Positions 36,886-45,319 of a stretch of 64,000 nt of DNA are shown in pieces. The stretch is taken from contig NC_083383.1 in assembly GCF_031755915.1 (NCBI RefSeq), forward strand, positions 31,723,501 to 31,787,500, given 5' to 3'. The number at the start of each line of letters is the position of its first letter. Within the stretch, counting starts at the first letter, position 1. The stretch comes from Ziziphus jujuba. Lineage: Eukaryota > Streptophyta > Magnoliopsida > Rosales > Rhamnaceae. Position numbers and translations under genes: made by a program. Under the pieces are notes generated by a model. It ran no database searches and was not told the origin of the DNA. It saw only the letters and a list, made by a program, of their open reading frames with translations.

Positions 36886-38296
36886 CCTAATTGAAATTGA
36901 TTGAAGAACCAATGCGCATTTAATAATTTTAATTGATTGAAGAACAAAAGTGCATTTAATAATTTTTCTGAATTATAAACAATTCAAAATGGAAAAATGC
37001 ATAGTAATAAAGTTGAGTAGCATTATTACGTCATACAAGAAAATCCACATGCAGCATCCAAAGAAATCAACAACCGGAAGAAGCCATTGCTTGTCGAAAA
37101 AATTGAATGAATTAGACTTGAAACCAAAAGGAAATTGTCAATGGATACATGAGATCACTATTCAGAACTAGATACCATCCACTTCTCAAGAGATACACGA
37201 GATCCATTATGTAGATAGTTGTTGATAATTATAAATCTTCTTAGATGTAAGAATAATTAAATGTTACTTTAATATATTATTTATCGACCATATATATTAA
37301 TACAATGATCGATACCAAGTATTTCTGGCTCTCAGTTCAGTTGCATGTGTTAAAATCTCTTTATTTTATTGTACTAGAGAAATTATATAGTCACTAAATC
37401 AGGTATTGATCTCTTGTATCCCTTTAGAAGTGGATAATGATTGTTTAAACTTCAATGAAAGCATTTTGTAGTTTTCCTTTGTAAGTTTACAAGTAGATTT
37501 GAAGTAGAAATTGATTTTTGATTTATTAATCTTTTTATATTCATTTAAAAAAAACACATATTTGAATAGATATATCAAAAGTCCTGGTGGTTGAAGCAGT
37601 GAGTATCCTAAGAGTTTTCTGTGTGCGCAAAATCTTTGACGGCATTCAAAGGCTGAAGGATGGAGATAAAGCCCATTACTATCCGAGTATATTAGTGGGC
37701 CTTTTGGACATTCTCAATGTCTTTATATTTTTTATTCATCTGGAAGGCTGTCTAATGTATTATATTGCCACCATATGACCAAACCCTAATGATACGTGGA
37801 TTGGAGCCTTTGCTTTTGATTAGAGCCAGAAATATTTTGCGTTAATCATTGTATTAATATATATAGTCGTTGGATAATATATTAAAGTAACATTTAACTA
37901 TTCCTACATCTAAGGAGATTTATAATTATCAATAGCTATCGTATTATTGTATATAAAAACTATATTATGGACTTATCTCATGCATCCCTTGAGAAGTGGA
38001 TGATGACTACTTCCTAATAGTGATCTCATGGATCCATTGATAATTTCTTTTTGGTTTTGCACTTCCATGATTCCAAGTCTAATTCATTCAATTTTGCAAT
38101 GGCTTCTCTTGGTTGTTGATTTCTTTAGATGCTACACGTGGAATTTCTTGTATGAGGTAATAATGCTACTCAACTTTATTACTGTGCATTTGTCCATCTT
38201 CAATTGTATGTAATTTCGAAAAAATTATTAAATGCACTTTTGCTCTTCAGTCAACTAAAATTATTAAATGCACTTTTGTTCTTCAGTCAATTTTAA
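36886..38296. mobile_element. Foldback (long inverted repeat) structure carrying a K+ channel exon
   Basis: Left arm about 36886-37312 is the reverse complement of right arm about 37847-38296, matching along almost the whole length (roughly 85-90 percent by eye). Matched words include 'gaagaacaaaagtgcatttaataattt', 'ggatccatgagatcactatt', 'catccacttctcaag' and 'aaatgttactttaatatatta'. The 530-bp loop contains the channel fragment 37578-37823. The arms have an inner 37-bp tandem repeat. Confidence 0.8.
37578..37823 (+). pseudogene. K+ channel S4-S5 fragment, plus strand
   Basis: Reads VEAVSILRVFCVRKIFDGIQ, then FIFFIHLEGCLMYYIATI-stop-PNPNDTWIGAFAFD. Compared with the 22730-23162 exon this is the same FRVRK ... 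HVEGCIAYYLATVWPDPQNTWI stretch. The Trp codon after YYIAT is TGA. It sits in the loop of a foldback structure. A near copy lies inverted at 38936-39123. Confidence 0.75.
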
Positions 38297-38663
38297 TTTA
38301 CCCTTTAAATTTATTTAAAAATGATTTTTCTTTAAACATTGGCACAATTTCAGGTGGCCCTTTTACTAGAATATTTTGTTAGAACTCGATGGAATTATTT
38401 GGTTTGTATTCAACATTTTTCTAAACCAAATTTGATAAAAGTTGAAAGGTGTACAAAAATTAAATTGTTTTCTTTAATTATTATATTTTTTTGATAACGT
38501 TATTAAGAAAAGTAAAAAAAAAAAAACAAGGATTGATTTAAAAATATTTAAATTATATAAGAAACAATTTTTGTATTTTAAATTTACAAAGAAGGGGTAA
38601 GCTGACTATGCCAAAGTTTAGGAAAAATTGCTTCAAAGTATTAGGAAGCAATCATCATAACTA

Positions 38664-38848
38664 TTGATAACTATAAATGTTCTTAGATGGCTCTTAGTTC
38701 AGTTACATATGTTAAAATCTATTTATTCAGTTCAATTACATGTGTTAAAATCTCTTTATTGTTTTAGATGGCTCTCAGTTCAGTTGCACATGTTAAAATC
38801 TCTTTATTGTTGTATATTCCTACATCTAAGGACATTTATAGTTATCAA
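38664..38848. mobile_element. Small MITE-like element with 26-bp inverted ends
   Basis: TTGATAACTATAAATGTTCT at the left is inverted at the right (ending AGGACATTTATAGTTATCAA). The same terminal sequence lies inside both arms of the foldback at about 37222-37250 and 37908-37937. The interior has a repeated 'gttcag.tacat.tgttaaaatct' unit. A TSD is not clear. Confidence 0.6.
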
Positions 38849-38935
38849 CACCTATCATATTATGTGTTAAAAAAAAATATATCAGAGGACTGATCTCATA
38901 TCATCTGAGAAGTAGAAAAAAAACAAGGGCTCCAA

Positions 38936-39123
38936 TCCATGTATCATTAGGGTTTGGTCATATGGTGGCAATATAATATAGCAGACAACCTTCTAGATGA
39001 ATAAAAAATATGAGGCCACAGAGAATCTCCAAAAGCCCCACTAATATACTCCAATAGTAATGGGCTTTCTCTCCATCCTTCAACCTTTAAATGCCTTCAT
39101 AGACTTTGCGCGCATGGAAAATA
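38936..39123 (-). pseudogene. K+ channel S4-S5 fragment, minus strand (inverted partner)
   Basis: The reverse complement matches 37611-37823 over about 190 bases, including GCCACCATATGACCAAACCC with the same Trp-to-stop TGA. The shared nonsense codon shows that the two copies were duplicated after the gene was already dead. Confidence 0.8.
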
Positions 39124-39189
39124 CAAAATCCCTTCACTGAAGTTTAAACAATCATCATCCACTTCTCTAGATCTATGTCTATCAATCTT

Positions 39190-39275
39190 TCCGTTTCACT
39201 TGCTCAAGTAATCTAGATGTCTTTGCACCTATATAAGCACTCATCTCACGAACGTTAGCCGGATGGAAATCTCCA
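39190..39275 (-). pseudogene. K+ channel pore-filter fragment
   Basis: YGDFHPANVREMSAY on the minus strand, from TATGGAGATTTCCATCCGGC. This is the GYGDIHxVNxREM box of SKOR/GORK channels, with diverged sequence after it. It follows the pore-helix exon at 39395-39483 in the correct order. Confidence 0.6.
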
Positions 39276-39394
39276 TATCATGGAAAAATAAAATAAAATT
39301 ATTACATCATTAAAAATAACTAGAAAAAATATGTTAGTGAAAACAATTAAGAACTAACAGCAAATACAAGATGATTGGTTGATTAATTACCTAT

Positions 39395-39483
39395 AGTAGA
39401 CATAGTGACAATGGAGAAGTAGAGGGAAGGAATATATGTTTTCCTACATTTAGATTTCTAAAAGCTGCATATGAGGTGCTTAC
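39395..39483 (-). pseudogene. K+ channel pore-helix exon part, cut by an LTR
   Basis: In one frame the minus strand gives YIPSLYFSIVTMSTIG followed by a GTAATT donor, matching the pore helix TALYFAIVTMATVG of SKOR-type channels. The preceding codons read STSYAAFRNL in a different frame. The exon's 5' part is at 42467-42600, beyond the inserted LTR. Confidence 0.65.
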
Positions 39484-39937
39484 TGTAACACCCCGTCCCA
39501 AATCGCACCGGAATCCGTGCACGTTGACCGTTGACCAAAGGGGTTAAAAGTTGACTTTTTGACTCGGTGGGAATTTCGAGATGACTAGGGTACCGTGGCG
39601 AAGTGCACGATGCCACAAGTTCGTAGACTGGTAGCACGTCGAAAACGGAGCTACGGTTTGAAAGTTATGGACGAAACAAGTTGCGGTCCAAACTGTCCAA
39701 GGGGTGCTGGAGTTGACTTTTTGTTTATGGGGAATTGAGCTTTGACTCATGCATGGTTGTGAAGTGCTCGTCGATACGAGTTCACAGACTAGCGGCACGC
39801 TCAAAACGGACATCCGGTTAAAAAGTTATGGACGTTTGAAGTTTACCGGATACCGTATTATTTTAATGTTTTTTTTTGGGTCAGTGAACAGTGAAATGCC
39901 ACGTGTCAGCTTCTGATTGGTCCACGTGGCATGAACA

Positions 39938-40712
39938 GTGTCACGCAGGATTTTAATTTTGAAAAACTCTCGGGGAAGAGAGAGAAAGAGAGAGAAGAGA
40001 GAGAGGAGAGAGAAAGAGAGAGAGAGAGAGCCACCGCCGGCCACCGGAGTTTTCCACTGTTCCGGCCGAGTTACTGTACACGCACCGGACAGAAAGCTTG
40101 CCCACCTCATTTCCGGCAAAACCTCCAAATTTCACGGCGAACGGCCGCCGGACGCGCCCGGATCGGACGTCCGAAGTTTGGCGGCGATTTTTCCCCTCCA
40201 CCGCCGGCCACCGCGAATCGGCACTGTTCCGGCCATTTTCCGGCCACACGCGCCTGACAGCCTTGATCCTCTCCTCAAGTCCGGCCTACTCACCAAAAAT
40301 CACGGCCATCGGACCACCGACGCGCCGGGATCGGAGCGTTTTCCGGCGAGGGGTCGAAAATCTTCAAACGGTGATTTCTCCGCCGTCCGACCTCCGTTTT
40401 GCTCACCGTCGGTCCCGTTGGATTGCTCTCCTCACGATCTACAAATCTGAAAAATTTCACAGCAAACGGCCACCGTCGGAAAACACTGTTCCGGTGACGG
40501 TTGCCGGTGACGTGGCGGCCCTCCGGAAATTACTGTTCCGGCGAGTACCCGAAAATTCCGGCCAGCTCCAGTCCGCAGTGTTCGACCTCCTGAATCCGAA
40601 TCCGGCTTCCGTTTCCACCAATTCACAACGGTTTGGGAGAATTGCGGAGCCGAAACTCGAAAAGCTTTCCGGCGAGATTCCGACCCCGTCGGGTTCGATC
40701 ACCGGAAAGTAA
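39938..40712 (+). other. Long GC-rich open frame inside the LTR
   Basis: Frame 40098-40712 (204 codons, FPAKPPNFTANGRR ... FDLLNPNPASVSTNS ... PTPSGSITGK) is open. So is the overlapping frame 39938-40450, and the minus strand is also largely open, as expected of CG-rich DNA without stop codons. The first frame has recognisable counterparts in the LTRs at 53329-54117 and, on the minus strand, at about 61064-61683. Composition (Pro, Arg, Ser) and position before the TATA-like box argue against a normal gene. Coding status is unknown. Confidence 0.35.
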
Positions 40713-40925
40713 GACCGAATCCGTGATCCTCATCACGCGAGCTTCGATTCGGTATATAACTCGTAACCCTTAGATTTCGCTTGGTGTTCGCTCCCCGGGT
40801 ATCCATTTGGGAATTACCCGAATAAAATATTAATATTTTTGGTTTGTGCACTGTGGTTGTTTAGGTGCACGCGCGAGTAGTGGAGTGGATCCCGAGGAGG
40901 ATCTTAGTTGATTTGCGCTCTCCAG

Positions 40926-42053
40926 GTGAGTGACCCACCTTCAAAAATTATTTTGGGCAATTAATTAAATTTAATTGGTATTTAATTTAGTATTTAATTA
41001 CGCTCATGTGGTGTGGTTTAATTATGATTTTAATGCGGTTTAATTTAAATTATTTGTTATGCATGAGCAAGGTATGTTTCGGTATTAATTTTACGTGGTT
41101 TCAAATGTGATTTCTCGGGCATAATTGGGTTAAATATTTTTTTGAAAATATTTGGTTAAATTTTATAAATTATGCCCGCGGTATTTTTATGGTTGCATCT
41201 CGTATTTCGAGGAAAATTGTGGTTTGTTGGTTATCAATGTTTCGTACCGGGTCGTTGAATAAAAATATGTGGGATGGTGATTTGTGAAAATTTGGTATAC
41301 TTCCCACGGTGGTTTTTGGAAAAACAGTACGGTTGGTTGTTTATGTTTATTTTTAGACGCACTCATACAGTATTGGTGTTCTGGTGTATGGTGTATGGAC
41401 ACGTGGTTTAGCACGCGGTTATTATATGGTTTAGCGTGCGGTTATTACTTCACCCGTGAGTTGCCATTGGACCGTGGGCAGGCAAGGTTATTGTTGCGCA
41501 CAGCCGCCCCCCTCCTTGGCCGGGTGATGGTTTTTAGCAGTCGGTACTGTCGGGACGCCGAAGTGACCACTGCAGGTTTCTCTCTTTAACCTCCCGCCAG
41601 TCGGTGCTCGGGACGCTGGGTATCGGATGGCATCACCGGTATATGGTGTGGTGCGTCAGGTGTAATTGTCGGTGTAATTGCAAATAATGGTTTAATCCCC
41701 AAAGGTGTTCAAAATTTATTTATTATAATTTATTATATTTTTATTATATATTTGGGGTATGTATTTATTTAATTGTTGTTGTTAAATTATTTAGTCCCTT
41801 GGTTTTTGGGAGGTATGCACATTGGGTTTTGCGAAAAGGTTTTAAAAAGGGAACATTTCAAACGGAGCGATTGGTGAGAGTTTTGAGGGAAATCATTATT
41901 TTCCAAAGGTTATTATTATTTATTATTAATTGTTGGTATTTGTTCCAATCCTTAATTGTTATTATTTTATTATTATTATTAAAAGGTGTTCAGTAGTTCG
42001 GGTTACTCACGGAGATGATTAGCATCTCACACTCTTAAATTCCGTTCCCTTAG
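40926..42053 (+). other. Candidate intron within the LTR
   Basis: Donor CTCCAG|GTGAGTGACC and acceptor GTTCCCTTAG|GTGCAAG. The same junctions, at the same places, are in the LTR at 52870 (54276-55474) and, reversed, in the LTR at 59417 (60910 down to 59833). They are flanked by conserved text, whereas the AT-rich parts between have diverged. If real, LTR-started transcripts are spliced. Confidence 0.5.
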
Positions 42054-42466
42054 GTGCAAGTGGTGGTAGACGTTCTTCCGGAGCGAACCAAGTTTTCCGC
42101 TGCTGTTGTGTTTCGAGAAGTTTCTTTGTACTCTTTCATCTCAGTGTATTATTTCTTTTCAGCCTTGTTGTATTTCTGTTGTTTAGCACTTCTTAAAGCT
42201 CTGTATACTATTGGAATACTTCTGTTTTATTTATGCACTGGACTGTTGTTGCTTTGAGAAGTGCTGGAATTTGTGGAATCAGTTTGTAGTTTGTGGGAGG
42301 AATAATGGGATGTTTTTAGAAGTGCGTTTTCAGTGCAGGTAATTTGTGGTAAGTAAATCCCTTAGGGGAGGCTCTGTTGGATTTTCCTTTGGAGGGTCCG
42401 GTAGGGTTTCCCTGGGATCAGGGCTGTCTAGGGTTCCGGGGAAGGAATTCTGGACGGGTCCTGACA

Positions 42467-42600
42467 CTTACAATCCATGTTCTCTTCAAGTCTGGCCACA
42501 TAGCTACGACATAGAAGGCTATGCAACTTTCCATACGTGTAAAGATGAAGTTTAACACAACTATATCCATAATTTGTACCAAAACTCGTAATGTACAAGC
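42467..42600 (-). pseudogene. K+ channel S5-turret exon part, cut by an LTR
   Basis: The minus strand gives VLVQIMDIVVLNFIFTRMES, then CIAFYVVAMWPDLKRTWIVS, clearly the same protein stretch as ILVLFLEIFCVNIF...HVEGCIAYYLATVWPDPQNTWI at 22730-23162. Reading resumes across the LTR at 39483. Upstream channel exons of this copy were not found nearby. Confidence 0.75.
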
Positions 42601-42883
42601 ATAGAAGTCTTTAAATGATAATAAAAAGCATATGCCATGTGCACTGTCATGGTGAGTATCAAAAACCTCGTAAGCTCCACAATACTTGGACTAATGTATT
42701 TAAATATAGTCATATAAGGGGTTAGAAAAATCAATGAAAAAAATAATTTAAGATAACTACTAGTAATGAGTCAGCTCAATAGCTTATATGAGATACATAC
42801 TCAGAATATTAAAACAGAAAAACAAATCAAATGGATGAAAAATCAAGATAATTATTGCATATAATATCTACAGAAGAGCTTAG

Positions 42884-43297
42884 ATGTGCATCAAGTTGTT
42901 TAGACGTAGTACCTTGGAATCAATAAAAATCCATGGAAAATATCCAATGACATCCAACATAGGAAGTATCCTAGCCAAAAATAGAAAAAATGAATTCAGA
43001 TATTATCGGTTTTACAAGTATGAAAGAAAAATACAACCATCAATGAAAATGAAAAGTGTGAATCTTAGTAAAATCAAAAAGAAAGAAAATTTACCATTGT
43101 TTAATATTTCTCCTCTGGATGATTACTTTGCACCAGAGACAGAACTCCATAGTTGTTGCACAATCAAAAAACAAAATATGCCATCCAACATTGAGGGGAA
43201 ATACCATACTGAATTCAAATGGTGTAAAGAATTTAAGTATTCACACAAATTACAAAAAGCACTATCGTTAAAACAAGCAACTAAAAGAAATCCCTAA
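42884..43297 (+). other. Unidentified open frame of 137 codons
   Basis: Begins ATG-like at 42884 (TGCATCAAGTTG region) and includes NLPLFNISPLDDYFAPETEL and NMPSNIEGKYHTEFKWCKEF. Long for so AT-rich a region. No family recognised. The last 60 bases belong to the segment shared with 26574-26650, so the end is not conserved gene sequence. It could be an exon of the channel region on the other strand read backwards, or chance. Confidence 0.2.
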
Positions 43298-44960
43298 AAC
43301 GATTAAAGGAAAAGTTCAAAATAGCTAGTAGAAGAATGAATATTCCATCGAAGCTACGAAAATAATCAACAAAAATGAAATTTATGAATGAAATAAGTAA
43401 AACTTTGAAATCATCCAAGAAATTGCCAGAAAGTAAAACAGAAAATATCAATGAGGGAATAAATTATCAATAATGGAAGAATAATATTTGGAACTTTCAT
43501 TTTCGCTACCTATTAGTACGTATAGAAAACATATCTAAAATCTACATGGCAAAAGAGATCTTACCGATGCAAATGCACACTCAAAGCACCGAAGAACTTC
43601 TCTCTCATGTAGAGAGATAAAGCCAAAATCTCGCCCGCAGAAAATGTCAGAAGTAGGCCTGATAACGTGTCGTGTTAAATCATGTTCATATCGTGTTGTG
43701 TCGGATTCGTGTGGAATTAAGTTAACCAAAATATGACCCATTAAGCTTTCGTGTAAAAGTAGATAAATCTAAACCTATTTGATAAATTATCGTATAACCC
43801 ATCACCCACCCTGTTAACCCATTAACGATAAATACAAATTTAAAAATTTAAATTTCACTTAGCTTTGAAATAATAAAATAATATTTTTTAAAAAAATTAC
43901 AAAAATTCTTGTTTGTTTTTAGAATTTTTAAAAATTAAACAAAAAAAAGAACAAATTAATACATTTTTAATAATAAATTAAGTAATTTTAATATTATAAA
44001 ACTTATGTAATTATCAAAATACCCCTCTTTTAATGAGTCTAATGGGTTTATTATGTTTATCGTGTTTCACCCGTTAAAACCCATTAATTTATTGGGTGTT
44101 ATTGGGTGATACTGATGCAGACCCGACACGATATCATCAATCCAAATCCATAAATTATTGTGTGGGTTCGAGTCATGTGAGATTTGGCCAGGCCTAGTTA
44201 GAAGCACGAAGTAAGTGTGTGCTTTTATTTATTTATTTAAAAAATAAAATAATTTTTTTAAAAATTAAGGGTGGTGTATTCAATTTAGAATTTGAAGGAT
44301 TTAAAAGTCTTTAAAAGTTTAGAGGTAATCGATTTAGATTTTAAAAGAGTCCATACAAGTCTAATGATATTCAATTCAAATTTTGATGGATTTTATAAAA
44401 GTTTATTAAAATCTAAGTGTATTTAATTAGAACTTTGTAGAATTTTTTTAAAATCTTGTGGTATTAAAAAAGAATTTTAATGGATTTTTTAAAAGACTTT
44501 AAAAAATAATGGATTTTAAAATATTTTAACAATGAAATTGTGAAGAAAATTGTCAATATGAAATCCAGCCTTAAACCCTAAAATTTCGTTAGATTCTTAT
44601 AAAATCTATATGGAGTCTATAGAATTTCATAATAATTCGTCAAATTCTTTAAAATTTATAGCTCATTTTAAATTCGTTAAACTCTAAATTGAAAACATTT
44701 TCCTAATATTTGAATCCCACAATAATGGGCTCGTACCTTGAATCCCACAATATTGGGCTCGTACCACCTGGATGGGTCGGGCCCACCAAATCCACAATAT
44801 TATTCATTTAAGTTTATTCTCAAAAAAAGATAAAAGTAATTATTAGCTTTCTTTCTTTCTTTTTTTATTTTTTTTCTTGATCCCTTAGACGTCTATATAT
44901 ATATATTTAAAAATGTAATTGATATATAATAATTTATAAAATAAAAATATCAACAAATTA
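43230..44960. repeat. Segmental duplicate of 26565-28390
   Basis: Starts 'tattcacacaaattacaaaaagcactatcg', runs through the MITE (43654-44196) with the same TSD position, and ends within 'aataatttataaaataaaaatatcaacaaattagta'. It lacks the TRIM LTR present in the other copy, so the duplication predates that insertion but follows the MITE insertion. Confidence 0.9.
43654..44196. mobile_element. hAT-like MITE, copy 4 (543 bp)
   Basis: Starts TAGGCCTGATAAC, ends CCAGGCCTA. Flanks GTCAGAAG (43646-43653) and GTTAGAAG (44197-44204) are the same site as copy 1 with one change. It therefore arrived by segmental duplication, not by separate insertion. Confidence 0.9.
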
Positions 44961-44989
44961 GTATTTTATAACAATTTATAAAATAAAAA

Positions 44990-45315
44990 TCTTCTTCTGT
45001 TTAAGAATGTCGGCTTGAAATATGGTATGATGGTGGCATCTCCATGTACCTCTACCCTCCTACGTGGTGGTGGTGGTGGGTTGAGGATTATGGTGGAGGT
45101 GGAACCTCTATTCCCCTCAGGTGTTGGTTGTTGTGGTGCTCCTGCTGGAGGTTGAATCTCCATTGTCCCCATTGGTAGGGGTGGTGGTGGGGTGGCAAAT
45201 TAGCATCCCCTGCTACCTCCAAAGCTGGCAAATCGGTATCCCCTGTATCCTTCAAAATTGGCATATTAGCATCCACTCCATTGTGGAAAACTTTCCATAA
45301 AAAGAAGAGCATCTA
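44990..45315 (-). pseudogene. Proline-rich N-terminal exon-like sequence, copy 3
   Basis: Close to copy 2: shares MGTMEIQP, AGAPQQP, PEGNRGST, RRRVEVHGDATIIP and FKPTFL in the same order. It ends abruptly at 44985, where the LDLEM part of the other copies is absent. The surrounding 44990-45790 duplicates 36130-36870. Function unknown. Confidence 0.4.
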
Positions 45316-45319
45316 GGCT

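Larger units (their letters stand above)
39484..42466 (+). mobile_element. Solo LTR, 2983 bp, inserted into the K+ channel copy
   Basis: Begins TGTAACACCCCGTCCC and ends GGGTCCTGACA. The 5-bp TSD CTTAC is exact (39479-39483 and 42467-42471). No internal retrotransposon domain or second LTR is adjacent. The same family occurs at 52870-55899 (+) and 59417-62360 (-), with an old fragment at 8604. Inside are a GA-rich tract (39973-40030), a GC-rich open frame, a TATA-like GGTATATAAC (40751), and a potential intron. Confidence 0.92.

Noticed and set aside
39544..39813. 89-codon minus-strand frame, similar to 52946-53215 and to plus-strand frames at 61761-62204
   Set aside because: All are the same part of the 3-kb LTR family read antisense. 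The similarity reflects repeat copies, and there is no sign of coding constraint.
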